From an uncultured Prevotella sp. (GTDB lineage Bacteria > Bacteroidota > Bacteroidia > Bacteroidales > Bacteroidaceae), in the NCBI GenBank assembly GCA_938028745.1, contig CALIZL010000022.1, positions 49,227 through 113,226 of the forward strand: a DNA stretch of 64,000 nucleotides, read 5' to 3'. This document shows positions 53,725-62,740 of the stretch, in pieces. Position numbers and translations under genes: made by a program. The notes beneath the pieces are model-generated. The model was not told the DNA's origin. It saw only the letters and a list, made by a program, of their open reading frames with translations, and searched no databases. Every line of letters starts with the position of its first letter. Position 1 is the first letter of the stretch.

Positions 53725-55062
53725 TTAGAACGAATAGGAGAAACCTATTGATACAAACTCGCGCATTTGCAGGTAGCCGTGTTTCTCGTCGCGTGTTCCT
53801 CCATCGTCGAAACGGGGATAAACGAAGAGCTTTGAGCTAATGAATTTGTTGAATTGGAAGGTGAAAGTGTTTTCCCATTCCACTTCTGCCCTGCTGTATG
53901 TGGTATATCCGTAGAGGCGTGTTTGCCAGCTAATGGGTTCGGCTATCTTCCACATTAGGTCTACGGTAAATTCAGAACCAAAGTCGTGAAGGGTGTGGCT
54001 ATCTGGTTTCAGGCTGTAGCGAGGGCCTAACGCAAGCCTGTCTACATAGCGGAAGTTATAGGCTAAGGGTGCGAGATGTATCGAACCTTTAAGTCTTCCC
54101 TTAAACCAATCAACGTTGTAGTCCATACCAAGCGATATGTTTGTGTTGAAAGGCGACATGAAATCGGATGCCGGTTCACCGCTGTTATTTTTATATCCGC
54201 GTAGGAATTGTGTGTAGGCCACAAGTTGTAGGGTGTAATACCACCGCTTAGAGGCTTGAAGTCCCAACTTGCTGGTGTACCTGATGAGGTCTTCTGAGGT
54301 TTTTAAGCTGTGTAATGTGTCGCTAGGCGAAGTGATGAAACCTAGTTTTAGTTCGAGTTTATTGTCGAATTTAACCTTTTGTTTGTTGTTGTAGTTACAT
54401 TGTAAGGTAACTGCGCCTACCATTGAATAGTTGCTTTCGCCACCCTTATACCAGTTGCCCGACACGTAGTTTTGCAGGAATTGCAGGTAATAGTCGCCCT
54501 TGACAGTCCAGAAGTTGGGTTTGGTAACAACAACGTTGATTGGTCCGCTTTCTGGGTCGGTGGGTACTTGCGGTTGCTTTTCGGCCAGTCCTGCATCCGA
54601 CTTGATGACAACAGGTGTTGTTTTAGCTTCGGGAGCTGCATTGTGCAGCACCGTTTCGCGGTTTAACACCAAGTCGGGCCGTTTGAGGTAGATACCTAAC
54701 AGTGCTGCGTCGGTAAACCTTGGGCCTAGATAATCTGCCCTTTGGTTTAGAGCTTTATTCGTGGTAACCTCGTCAGACAGGTCGAAGAAGTCTTTGGCAA
54801 TTCCTCCATAGAACGTGAGCGGCGAGAAAAGCCTGAAACTTTGGTAAGGAACCACGCTCTCTACAAAGTTGTTTGGAAGCGCGCTCTTATCGTTTTGCCG
54901 AAACACCTTATTATATAGGAGGGCCAGCGAGTCCTCGTAACTTTTTAGCAGAGCAGTGGTGTTGTCGGCTCTGTCGGTGCGGTTCGTGGGGCGCGTTTGT
55001 TGCGCTTGAAGCGTTACAACGGCAAAGGTTGATAATATAAGGGTAATTAAAACGTGTTTCAT
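53725..55062 (-). CDS. DUF3078-family outer-membrane-type protein
   Basis: 445 residues from the ATG at 55062 (MKHVLITLILSTFAVVTLQA). A seven-codon upstream extension is less likely, because the promoter box is 19 nt above this ATG. The signal peptide ends near QAQQT, giving export. The body is beta-rich with many aromatic-ending strands (FWTVKGDYYLQFLQNYVSGN, YYTLQLVAYTQFLRGYKNNS) and the last residues are FVSIGFSYSF, the aromatic-terminated form of outer-membrane barrels. DUF3078 is a Bacteroidetes family without a known role. Confidence 0.85.
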   Translation of the reverse strand: MKHVLITLILSTFAVVTLQAQQTRPTNRTDRADNTTALLKSYEDSLALLYNKVFRQNDKSALPNNFVESVVPYQSFRLFSPLTFYGGIAKDFFDLSDEVTTNKALNQRADYLGPRFTDAALLGIYLKRPDLVLNRETVLHNAAPEAKTTPVVIKSDAGLAEKQPQVPTDPESGPINVVVTKPNFWTVKGDYYLQFLQNYVSGNWYKGGESNYSMVGAVTLQCNYNNKQKVKFDNKLELKLGFITSPSDTLHSLKTSEDLIRYTSKLGLQASKRWYYTLQLVAYTQFLRGYKNNSGEPASDFMSPFNTNISLGMDYNVDWFKGRLKGSIHLAPLAYNFRYVDRLALGPRYSLKPDSHTLHDFGSEFTVDLMWKIAEPISWQTRLYGYTTYSRAEVEWENTFTFQFNKFISSKLFVYPRFDDGGTRDEKHGYLQMREFVSIGFSYSF

Positions 55063-55080
55063 TATAACTGTTTTTACTTG

Positions 55081-55088
55081 CAAAGATA
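55081..55088 (-). promoter_or_regulatory. -7 box for the DUF3078-comEC-truA unit
   Basis: TATCTTTG on the minus strand, full TAnnTTTG match, 19 nt upstream of the ATG at 55062. Confidence 0.75.
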
Positions 55089-55199
55089 GCTATTTTTTCT
55101 ACGTTTTGCGTTTTGTTTTACTTCTTTTTATTGCTTTTTGTTGATGTTAAGCCTATAAACGACAGGTTGCCCACATGGTTTTCTGTTGGGTCAATGTTC

Positions 55200-55886
55200 T
55201 TATTCACCCTTCTGTTCTAGTAAGTCGGGGCGCAGCTGCCTTGTTCTTTCCAAGGCTTGTTCCATCTCCCATGTCTTTATTTTGGCCTCGTTGCCGCTGA
55301 GAAGTATGGGAGGAACTTCCCAACCTTTGTAGTTTGCAGGGCGCGTATAGATGGGCGCGGAGAGCAAATCATCTTGAAAACAATCGGAGAAAGCACTCTG
55401 TTCGTCGCTGATAACGCCAGGGATGAGTCGCACAATGGCGTCGGCCATCACGGCGGCAGCTAGTTCGCCCCCTGTGAGTACATAGTCGCCGATGGATATT
55501 TCGCGTGTTATGAGGTGGTCGCGTACGCGTTGGTCAACGCCCTTATAGTGTCCGCAAAGTATGATGATGTTGCCTTTTAGCGACAATTCGTTGGCAACAT
55601 GCTGGTCGAATTGTTGTCCGTCGGGCGATGTGAATATCACTTCGTCGTATTCTCGTTGGGCTTTAAGAGCAGAAATACAGCGGTCTATGGGTTCGCATTG
55701 CATCACCATTCCTGCAAATCCACCGTATGGATAGTCGTCAACACGCCTCCATTTATCGGTAGAATAGTCGCGAAGGTTATGCAGATGTATTTCTGCTAGC
55801 TCCTTTTTTTGTGCGCGTGCCAAGATAGATTCGTGCACGAATCCCTCAATCATTTCGGGTAACACGGTGATAATGTCAATTCTCAC
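55200..55886 (-). CDS. trmD: tRNA (guanine37-N1)-methyltransferase
   Basis: 228 residues. RIDIITVLPEMIEGFVHESI is the opening. IILCGHYKGVDQRVRDHLIT and YVLTGGELAAAVMADAIVRL form the knotted SAM site, and the target-side motif RPANYKGWEVPPILLSGNEA follows. It methylates G37 of tRNAs to prevent frameshifting. It comes 31 nt after dedA on the same strand; a new promoter lies between it and the next gene. Confidence 0.97.
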   Translation of the reverse strand: MRIDIITVLPEMIEGFVHESILARAQKKELAEIHLHNLRDYSTDKWRRVDDYPYGGFAGMVMQCEPIDRCISALKAQREYDEVIFTSPDGQQFDQHVANELSLKGNIIILCGHYKGVDQRVRDHLITREISIGDYVLTGGELAAAVMADAIVRLIPGVISDEQSAFSDCFQDDLLSAPIYTRPANYKGWEVPPILLSGNEAKIKTWEMEQALERTRQLRPDLLEQKGE

Positions 55887-55917
55887 TATTCGATTTCCTT
55901 TCGTTATGTCGTCTATA

Positions 55918-56598
55918 TTAACTGCCTTTGTTAGAGGTTGTGCCTTCTGTTATGGTCGGTGCGTTTGCCTTACGCTTTTTTCTTTTACGCATTTGCCACC
56001 ATATTAGGCCAACGATAGCCACTACACCAAGTGCAATAATGACAACGAGTTGTATCTGGCTGTTGTACTCTTCAATCTTGTTGTAAAGTTCTTCTTTTGG
56101 AACGAACGAATGTAGATACCATCCAAGGGTGGCCAAGACGGTGTTCCAAAGGCCTGCGCCGATGGTGGTATAGAGGATGAACTTCCAAAACTTCATCTTG
56201 GAAAGACCGGCTGGGATGGATATTATTTGGCGTATACCAGGGAGAAGTCGGCCTGTAAGCGTGGCAATAACGCCGTGGTCGTAGAAGTATTTCTCGCCTT
56301 TTTCAATCTTCTCTTGGTTCAACAGGCAGAGATGTCCCAGCTTGCTGTTGGCAAAGCGGTATATAACGGGGCGGCCGAGATAATAGGCCGCAGCGTAGTT
56401 GGCCGAAGAGCCGAGTACTGCCCCTATGGTTGCGACGATCACAACGAGTACGATATTCAGCTCGCCGGCTGCGGCACGGTAGGCGGCAGGTGGCACAATG
56501 AGTTCTGATGGGGCGGGAATGACGGAGCCTTCGATGAACATCAGGAGTAACACCGTCCAATAATTGAGGTTGTTTAGCAGGGGTAATAACCAGCTCAT
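55918..56598 (-). CDS. DedA-family membrane protein
   Basis: 226 residues. WLLPLLNNLNYWTVLLLMFI, EGSVIPAPSELIVPPA and IGAVLGSSANYAAAYYLGRP show the DedA/SNARE-associated pattern. TGRLLPGIRQIISIPAGLSK contains the conserved Arg/Gly motif. These proteins are inner-membrane proteins connected with lipid carrier movement and membrane energetics. The cytoplasmic tail is very basic (MRKRKKRKANAP). It starts 9 nt after the TPR gene. Confidence 0.93.
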   Translation of the reverse strand: MSWLLPLLNNLNYWTVLLLMFIEGSVIPAPSELIVPPAAYRAAAGELNIVLVVIVATIGAVLGSSANYAAAYYLGRPVIYRFANSKLGHLCLLNQEKIEKGEKYFYDHGVIATLTGRLLPGIRQIISIPAGLSKMKFWKFILYTTIGAGLWNTVLATLGWYLHSFVPKEELYNKIEEYNSQIQLVVIIALGVVAIVGLIWWQMRKRKKRKANAPTITEGTTSNKGS

Positions 56599-56607
56599 TT
56601 CTTCTTT

Positions 56608-58026
56608 TTACTTTTTTTGTTTTGTGATATAATTGTAATAACTCTCTGGGTCGAGGTCTTTGGGGAAGTACTCGCCAAGGATTGTTTTAGCCTCCATGGG
56701 GTTTAGTTCGCAGGCTTTACGCAGGAAGTGCAGGTACTCCGACTCCTTATTTAGACATTTGCAGCAGAGCGACATGTGCGAATATCCGTCTTTCCAATCG
56801 GCAGGAACCGATTGAAAGAGGGTGTGAAACATTCTGTAGGCCAATTGCATATAGCCGTTGTCGTATACTGATATGGCGATACGGAAATACACATTGGGAG
56901 CCGACTTTGAGTGTCTGACGGCCTCTAAGAAATAGTTTTGTGCAGCCAAGGGGTTTCCGTTTTCTAGTTGGATGTGCCCTTTGAACACCGTTAACTCGTC
57001 TTCGTCGCCGTTACCTGTGGCTATGGCCTTGTCTACGTATGCCAAAGCATCGTCCACTTTGCCTAGTCTAGACAGGGCGAAGGCCGTTTCTTGATAAATC
57101 TCTACCAAGTTAACCGACCTCGGAACGGCCATTTCTTCGGCCTTTTGCAAATGTTGCAAGGCTTCCGCAGGTCGATCGAGGTTGATGAGGGTGATGCCAA
57201 TGAATATTTCTCCCGTTTCATCATCCTTATGAAGGTTGTTAAATCGGGTGTAATAAGTGAGTGCCTCTTCGTATTCGCCTAGGCTGAACATGCCGTTGGC
57301 CTTGTTAAGTAGCGCCTCTTCATCGTTAGGATTGATGGCGATAGAATATTCGCTGCTCTCGATGGAGTCTTTAATGCGATTGCTAAGAAACTGAGATGAG
57401 GCCAATTGGTTCCAATAGGGTGAGGCAAAAGGGTTATCTTCCACAAGTTTCTTAAATATCTCTTCGCCCTGTTGATACTCGCCTTTGCCCAATGCAATGC
57501 GTCCTAGCACTTCTTGATAGTCTGTCGATTGCGTGTCTTCTACCATCGACAACCATTCTTGCGCATGGTCTATCAGGTCGTAATCCAAGTAAATATCGGC
57601 CACATCAAGAATAAAATTGTCTCTTTCCGCATCGTCTTGCCATTCCAATTGCTGGCGTAAAAACTCGTCGGCCTTGTCTCTTTTGTTTTCAACGAGCATA
57701 ATTTCAGCGCGCAAGTACACGCATTCTAGTTCCGATTGGTCGTCAACTTGCTCTAAATACCATTCTGCCTTTTGGGGATTGTTTTGCTTTAACAGTTCGT
57801 ATCTACCCATGAACACCAATGGCGGCATTGCCCCAGGGAACATGTCTACACCTTTTAGGGCAGCATTCAGTGCGTCGTTCGTTCGCCCATCTGTGTAGTA
57901 ATATTCGGCAATATCGGCCAGCGTGTCCGAGTCGAAGTAGGCGGCGCGCCCCTCCAGCTCGGCTTCCTCGTAGCTATGGAGTGTTTGCAGAAACTCTTCG
58001 CTGTTGAAATAGCTGTCGTTCGTCAT
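56608..58026 (-). CDS. tetratricopeptide-repeat protein
   Basis: 472 residues, soluble, with no signal peptide. Repeats with the TPR spacing are clear, for example YYTDGRTNDALNAALKGVDM, LGRIALGKGEYQQGEEIFKK, NKANGMFSLGEYEEALTYYT and ALSRLGKVDDALAYVDKAIA. It is acidic overall and probably a protein-binding scaffold; no partner can be named. dedA follows after 9 nt, so the two may be co-expressed. glnS lies 144 bp upstream. Confidence 0.88.
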   Translation of the reverse strand: MTNDSYFNSEEFLQTLHSYEEAELEGRAAYFDSDTLADIAEYYYTDGRTNDALNAALKGVDMFPGAMPPLVFMGRYELLKQNNPQKAEWYLEQVDDQSELECVYLRAEIMLVENKRDKADEFLRQQLEWQDDAERDNFILDVADIYLDYDLIDHAQEWLSMVEDTQSTDYQEVLGRIALGKGEYQQGEEIFKKLVEDNPFASPYWNQLASSQFLSNRIKDSIESSEYSIAINPNDEEALLNKANGMFSLGEYEEALTYYTRFNNLHKDDETGEIFIGITLINLDRPAEALQHLQKAEEMAVPRSVNLVEIYQETAFALSRLGKVDDALAYVDKAIATGNGDEDELTVFKGHIQLENGNPLAAQNYFLEAVRHSKSAPNVYFRIAISVYDNGYMQLAYRMFHTLFQSVPADWKDGYSHMSLCCKCLNKESEYLHFLRKACELNPMEAKTILGEYFPKDLDPESYYNYITKQKK

Positions 58027-58170
58027 CGTTTTTTAAACAATCAAGAGGGGCGAACGGCGTTCGTCCCTCATGTTAGTGGTATGTGGCAAGGGCCATACAA
58101 TGTTTTGTTTTGATAGCCCTTGACGTATGTTAGGATGCGTCGGCGTGTACGAATCGCTGCTCGGGTGTGC

Positions 58171-59886
58171 TTATTTGTTCTGTTTTGCCCACGTGTCTTT
58201 CAAGCCTACGGTCTTGTTGAACACGGGATGTTCGGCAGAAGAGTCGGTGTCGGCCATGAAATAGCCAATACGTTGGAATTGCAGATACTCTCCTGGCTTT
58301 TTGTTTGCGGCGTAGTTTTCCACAAAGCAGTTGGTAAACACCTTCTTCGAATCCTTATTAAGCAGTTCCCTAAAATCCCTTTCGTCGGCCGATGGGTTCT
58401 CTACGTCGAACAATCTGTCGTAAACGCGCACCTCGGCTTGGGTGCAGTGGTCGGCCGAAAGCCAGTGAAGCGTACCCTTAACCTTGCGATTTGCACCCTC
58501 CATGCCACTCTTGCTCTGTGGGTCGTATTCGGCTTGCACCTCCACAATGTTGCCATCGGCATCTTTGGTACAACCGGTACACTTCACGATGTAGGCACTT
58601 TTCAGACGTACTTCTTGGCCAGGTGTCATTCTAAAGAACTTCTTGGGTGCATCTTCCATAAAGTCTTCGCATTCCATCCACAGATTTCTTGAAAAGGTGA
58701 TGGTGTGTGTGCCGTCGGCTGCGTTTTCGGGATTGTTCACCGTTTCCAATTCTTCGGTCTGCCCTTCGGGATAGTTTGTAATCACCAACTTAACGGGGTT
58801 AACCACCGCCGTTACGCGGCAAGCACGCTTGTTGAGGTCTTCGCGTACCGAGGCTTCAAGCAAGGCCATGTCGTTAAGTGCGTCGAACTTGGTGTAGCCA
58901 ATGGAATTAATGAACATGCGAACGCTTTCAGGAGAATATCCTCTGCGGCGCATACCGCATAGTGTAGGCATGCGTGGGTCGTCCCAACCACTCACCAAAC
59001 CTTCGTCTACAAGCGTGTGCAACTTGCGTTTGCTCATTACCGTGTAGGTGAGGTTCAGTCGGTTGAACTCTATCTGGCGTGGTCTGAAATCGTTGATATT
59101 ATCCATTTCGCCGTTCATCTCTTTAAGGAAGTCGATGAACTTGTCGTACAAAGGACGGTGAGGAACGAACTCCAAGGTGCAGATGGAGTGCGTTACGCCC
59201 TCAAAGTAGTCGCTTTGTCCGTGTGCAAAGTCGTACATGGGGTAGGCGTTCCATTGTGTTCCCGTGCGATGGTGTGGTGTATGGATGATGCGATACATGA
59301 TTGGGTCGCGGAAGTGCATGTTGGGATTGGCCATATCTAGCTTTGCACGCAGCACCATAGAGCCTTCTGGCGTATCGGGGAGGTTCATTTTCTCGAACAA
59401 AGCGAGACTTTCTTCAACGGGTCTGTCCCTATATGGCGATGCAGTACCAGCCTTTGTGGGCGTACCTTTCTGCTCGGCAATCTGTTCGCTTGTTTGTTCG
59501 TCGATGTAAGCGTGGCCTTTTTTTATCATCCATATGGCGAAATCCCATAGCTTTTGGAAATATTCAGAGGCGTAATAGATGTTTTCCCATTTAAAGCCTA
59601 GCCACTTTATGTCGCTCAGTATGTTTTCAACATACTCGTCTTTTTCCTTGCTGGGGTTGGTGTCGTCGAAACGCAGGTTGCATATTCCTTTGAATTTTTC
59701 TGCTGCTCCGAAGTCCATGCAGATAGCTTTGGCATGGCCGATGTGCAGATACCCGTTTGGTTCTGGGGGGAAACGCGTTTGTAGGCGTCCGCCATTCTTT
59801 CCCTCAGCCAGGTTTTGTTCAATGATTTGTTCTACAAAACTCAGGTTTTTTTTCTCTTCGTTTGAGTTTTCTATTCTTTCTGTCAT
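58171..59886 (-). CDS. glnS: glutaminyl-tRNA synthetase
   Basis: 571 residues from the ATG at 59886 (MTERIENSNEEKKNLSFVEQ). The frame extends 18 codons upstream, but the promoter box at 59911-59918 lies inside that extension, so the later start is preferred. RFPPEPNGYLHIGHAKAICM contains the HIGH motif and TYTVMSKRKLHTLV the KMSKS-like loop. The C-terminal anticodon-binding barrels end in KDTWAKQNK. It charges tRNA-Gln. Presence of GlnRS suggests direct charging rather than the amidotransferase route for Gln. Confidence 0.97.
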   Translation of the reverse strand: MTERIENSNEEKKNLSFVEQIIEQNLAEGKNGGRLQTRFPPEPNGYLHIGHAKAICMDFGAAEKFKGICNLRFDDTNPSKEKDEYVENILSDIKWLGFKWENIYYASEYFQKLWDFAIWMIKKGHAYIDEQTSEQIAEQKGTPTKAGTASPYRDRPVEESLALFEKMNLPDTPEGSMVLRAKLDMANPNMHFRDPIMYRIIHTPHHRTGTQWNAYPMYDFAHGQSDYFEGVTHSICTLEFVPHRPLYDKFIDFLKEMNGEMDNINDFRPRQIEFNRLNLTYTVMSKRKLHTLVDEGLVSGWDDPRMPTLCGMRRRGYSPESVRMFINSIGYTKFDALNDMALLEASVREDLNKRACRVTAVVNPVKLVITNYPEGQTEELETVNNPENAADGTHTITFSRNLWMECEDFMEDAPKKFFRMTPGQEVRLKSAYIVKCTGCTKDADGNIVEVQAEYDPQSKSGMEGANRKVKGTLHWLSADHCTQAEVRVYDRLFDVENPSADERDFRELLNKDSKKVFTNCFVENYAANKKPGEYLQFQRIGYFMADTDSSAEHPVFNKTVGLKDTWAKQNK

Positions 59887-59910
59887 TGTATACATTATTA
59901 TATTATAGTG

Positions 59911-59918
59911 CAAAGGTA
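59911..59918 (-). promoter_or_regulatory. -7 box for glnS
   Basis: TACCTTTG on the minus strand, full consensus, 24 nt ahead of the preferred ATG. Confidence 0.75.
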
Positions 59919-60011
59919 CGATAAAGGCGCATAATATCAAAATTCACATTAGTTTAAATCTTGCTTTTTTAACATGATGTGTCAAAATATGTTTTCTAAC
60001 ATAATAAAAAG

Positions 60012-60043
60012 TTTGCGTAAATAAAATTCAGGTCGTAACTTTG
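60012..60043 (+). promoter_or_regulatory. complete Bacteroidetes promoter of a candidate small RNA
   Basis: A -33 TTTG at 60012-60015 and a -7 TAACTTTG at 60036-60043, separated by 20 nt, the standard spacing. It is the only promoter in this window where I see both elements clearly. No ORF follows within 100 nt. Confidence 0.75.
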
Positions 60044-60049
60044 CACTCG

Positions 60050-60140
60050 TTATCCTGAATACAATCTTTTTGCCTTAAAAAAGCTAATACCTATTGAGAT
60101 TAGATGCGCTGCACTGTGAAGTGTGGCGCATTTGTATTTT
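60050..60140 (+). ncRNA. candidate small RNA with three hairpins and terminator
   Basis: Starting about 6 nt after the promoter box, the ~90-nt segment holds CTTTTT-GCCTTA-AAAAAG, then CTAAT-ACCTATTGAG-ATTAG, then ATGCGCTGCACT-GTGA-AGTGTGGCGCAT (60104-60131; 12 bp with two G-U pairs), followed by the T-rich tail TTGTATTTT. No start codon with a sensible frame exists inside. I do not recognise it as tmRNA, 6S, SRP RNA or a riboswitch. It is isolated: glnS leaves on the other strand and mltG is 480 bp away. Confidence 0.55.
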
Positions 60141-60623
60141 CGCTAAGTATGTTATAAACTGTTCCGTAAGTCGATATTATTAGTATGATAATACGCCTGC
60201 AAGCATGCGTGTTTTTATAATAAATATTATCATAACGGAACGATATTTTCGCTTTCTTAAAGCATTTTTGGCTTACGGGGGTTGTGGTTTACCGCTATTG
60301 TTCAAGCTGCTCTTTGTATTCTGTATGCGATTTACGAAGTTTAAGTTGCGAATAGTCTGTCGCTTGCAAGCTTTTCTTTGCTGTGGCATACATACCCCCT
60401 TGACGTTTCTTTCTGGACACAACGCAATACATTTAGAAACAATAACTTTATACGCTGTCTGTAAACGGCATGCAATCACCTGCTTAATGCGTTGACTTCA
60501 TTTTCCGTTTGCAACGTATTAGGCAGGTGATTGCGAGAGGTTTTCAGCTATCCAGCTCTCGATAAATGGGTTATGCTCTTCTTTTGCAGGGCTTTAATTG
60601 GCGAACCAATATATCTGCGTTAA
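60141..60623. other. gap between the candidate small RNA and mltG
   Basis: About 480 bp with no supported gene; a 96-codon plus-strand frame at 60205-60495 has no ribosome-binding site or family. It contains a distal inverted repeat (ATGATAATA near 60191 and TATTATCAT near 60227) and the stronger one at 60472-60534. Confidence 0.5.
60472..60534. repeat. 24-bp inverted repeat downstream of mltG
   Basis: GCAATCACCTGC-TTAATGCGTTG pairs with GCAACGTATTAGGCAGGTGA plus TTGC across a 16-nt loop, about 21 matches per arm. No T-run follows in either direction, so a simple terminator is unlikely; it may be a protein-binding or RNA structure element. Confidence 0.6.
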
Positions 60624-61673
60624 TTATTTAATACCTCTTTGGTTTAGGGCCTTAGAGTATTTAGCCGCGTTGGCCAAATGCTCTGCATACGTCTTAGCAA
60701 AGTTGTGTGTTCCGCTAAAATCTTCTTTTGCACACATGTATAGGTAATCGTGTTTTTTTAGATTAAGCACCGCCTCAATTCCTTCGATACTAGGGATGCG
60801 TATCGGACCAGGAGGCAAACCTGCGTTGCGATAAGTGTTATAGGGGCTATCAATATTGAGCAGCTTATTGTAGATGCGTTTCAGTCCAAACTCCTTCCAA
60901 GCATATTTAATGGTTGGGTCGGCTTGTAGGGGCATACCATTGGGGTATTCGGCATTGCGCAGCATCAGTCGGTTGTAGTACATACCTGCCACCATTGGCT
61001 TTTCTGCATTGTTGGCCGTTTCTTCGTCAACGATGCTTGCCAATGTAATCACCTGTACGGGCGTTAGTTTTAGCTCGTTAGCCTTCACAGTTCGGTCCAC
61101 ATTCCAAAAGTTCTTGCTTTCTTTCTGCATTCGGTCGAGCAGTTTTTCGGCTGATATGTTCCAATAAACATCATAGGTGTTGGGGATGAACATACATTGT
61201 ATGGTGGCCGTATCGTAGCCATAGTGTGCGCAAATTTTAGGGTCGCGCAGTGCATTCAGCAACTGTGTGCTGTCCATCATGAGTCGCTTGCACACTTCGG
61301 CCGATAGTCTGTCAAGCGTTCTTACGCTAGGGATGGTTAGGTTTACGGGCTCTTGCATGCCGTTTTTAAGGTGCCTGAACACCACAAAGGCTCCTTGCCC
61401 AGGCTTTATGGCGTAGCGTCCCGACTTAATGTGCTCGCCGTACGAGCTGTGTCGGGTTAGCGTTCTAAACCCACTTAGTGCATGGGGCGAGCAGTGGGGG
61501 GTGAGTTTTGCATACACCGAGTCGATATTGTCGTCGTTGTCTATGTATACGAACTTGGTGGCACTGCCCGAAGGGAGCATGGCCGAAAAGAAATAGTAGT
61601 ACAATATACCCAATATTACGAGCAAGCAAATGCCCGCGGGAATGAGGTAATTTCTTACACAGCTGTGTTTCAT
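60624..61673 (-). CDS. mltG: endolytic murein transglycosylase
   Basis: 349 residues. One membrane helix (about 10-30) anchors it in the inner membrane. The YceG/MltG domain shows IDNDDNIDSVYAKLTPHCSP (LysM-like part), FIPNTYDVYWNISAEKLLDR and the catalytic region LASIVDEETANNAEKPMVAG with its Glu, then YNRLMLRNAEYPNGMPLQAD, PTIKYAW and NTYRNAGLPPGPIRIPSIEG. It cuts newly made glycan strands, setting their length. It works in the same compartment as the PBP1A encoded at 31-34 kb. Confidence 0.96.
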   Translation of the reverse strand: MKHSCVRNYLIPAGICLLVILGILYYYFFSAMLPSGSATKFVYIDNDDNIDSVYAKLTPHCSPHALSGFRTLTRHSSYGEHIKSGRYAIKPGQGAFVVFRHLKNGMQEPVNLTIPSVRTLDRLSAEVCKRLMMDSTQLLNALRDPKICAHYGYDTATIQCMFIPNTYDVYWNISAEKLLDRMQKESKNFWNVDRTVKANELKLTPVQVITLASIVDEETANNAEKPMVAGMYYNRLMLRNAEYPNGMPLQADPTIKYAWKEFGLKRIYNKLLNIDSPYNTYRNAGLPPGPIRIPSIEGIEAVLNLKKHDYLYMCAKEDFSGTHNFAKTYAEHLANAAKYSKALNQRGIK

Positions 61674-61698
61674 TGTTGATTCTGCTTTATTTTCAATG

Positions 61699-61706
61699 CA
61701 AAGTTA
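61699..61706 (-). promoter_or_regulatory. -7 box for mltG
   Basis: TAACTTTG on the minus strand, full consensus, 25 nt ahead of the mltG ATG. Confidence 0.75.
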
Positions 61707-61748
61707 GTAATTTTAAACAACATCTGTGGAGAGGTGAGCATATTTTTA

Positions 61749-61756
61749 TAACTTTG
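61749..61756 (+). promoter_or_regulatory. -7 box for the HAD gene
   Basis: TAACTTTG on the plus strand, back-to-back with the mltG promoter, about 107 nt before the ATG of the HAD phosphatase. It would give a ~100-nt leader. Confidence 0.6.
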
Positions 61757-61863
61757 CACTTGCTGTTCTTGCTTCGGCAGTTAGATGTACAAGGCTTTAT
61801 TGCTTTTGCACTTGCATGTTTAGAACGGTCTTTTAAAGGATAATAAACGAAAGGCAAAACGAA

Positions 61864-62508
61864 ATGATAAAGGAGTACGATACCTATATATTTGATTTGG
61901 ACGGCACGCTGCTAGACACTTTAACCGATTTGGCCGGTAGCTGCAACTTCGCATTACAACAGCACGATATGCCTCAACGCACCATCGACGAGGTGCGCCA
62001 GTTTGTGGGGAATGGTGTGAAAAAACTGATGGAAAGAGCCATTCCCGATGGTTTGGCTAATGCAAAGTTTGACGAAGTGTATCAATGTTTTCGCCAACAT
62101 TATCTTGAACATGGACTAGACCACACATCGCCTTATCCTGGCGTTTTGCAGATGTTGGCCGAACTGAAACGGCGTAAGAAGAACATTGCCGTAGTGAGTA
62201 ATAAGTTTTATAAGGCTACGCAAGAGTTGTGCAAGCACTTTTTCGACCAGTATGTGGAGGTGGCCATCGGCGAGCGCGAAGGCATTAGCAAGAAACCTGC
62301 GCCCGATACGGTACTGGAAGCTCTTGCGCAGTTGGGCGTGTCGGACGAGAACGCAGTGTATATTGGTGACAGCGATGTGGATATAGCAACGGCCAAAAAC
62401 TGCAATATGCCTTGTATCAGTGTGCTTTGGGGATTTCGCGATAAGGACTTCCTACTTCGTTCGGGTGCTACTACGCTTATCCGAACGCCCGAAGAACTGG
62501 TTGTGTAG
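61864..62508 (+). CDS. HAD-family phosphatase, phosphoglycolate-phosphatase-like
   Basis: 214 residues. FDLDGTLLDTLTDLAGSCNF near 10-29 carries the two catalytic Asp residues. A helical cap (QFVGNGVKKLMERAIPDG) follows, then VVSNKFYKATQELCKHFF and YIGDSDVDIATAKNCNMPCI with the metal-binding aspartates. The cap and motifs fit the Gph/PGP branch, which removes phosphate from 2-phosphoglycolate or related small molecules. The exact substrate is not certain. It is a lone gene. Confidence 0.9.
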   Translation: MIKEYDTYIFDLDGTLLDTLTDLAGSCNFALQQHDMPQRTIDEVRQFVGNGVKKLMERAIPDGLANAKFDEVYQCFRQHYLEHGLDHTSPYPGVLQMLAELKRRKKNIAVVSNKFYKATQELCKHFFDQYVEVAIGEREGISKKPAPDTVLEALAQLGVSDENAVYIGDSDVDIATAKNCNMPCISVLWGFRDKDFLLRSGATTLIRTPEELVV

Positions 62509-62559
62509 ACGTATTTTGGTTTTACAAGGTGAATGAGTGATAAGTTAAGTATGGGGGAA

Positions 62560-62740
62560 AGTAGGCTGCATTTACTAACTTGTTAACTCGATAGCTTTTT
62601 AATTGGCCGATAGCTAGCTTGTTAACTCCGCTACTTGTGAGCTAGTGAAGGGGGAAACCTCTGTGGATCTAAACACATCAACCCACGAGCACATCTACTT
62701 AACAACTCACAAACCCGTCAATTCAAAAACTTAAATATTT
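62560..62740 (+). repeat. imperfect AACTTGTTAACTC-type minisatellite
   Basis: Loosely repeated words such as AACTTGTTAACTCGATAGC and CAACTCACAAACCCGTCAA over about 180 bp, ending in TTCAAAAACTTAAAT exactly at the left end of family B copy 4. Confidence 0.65.

Noticed and set aside
60205..60495. 96-codon plus-strand frame near 60.3 kb
   Set aside because: It overlaps several inverted repeats, has no ribosome-binding site and resembles no protein.
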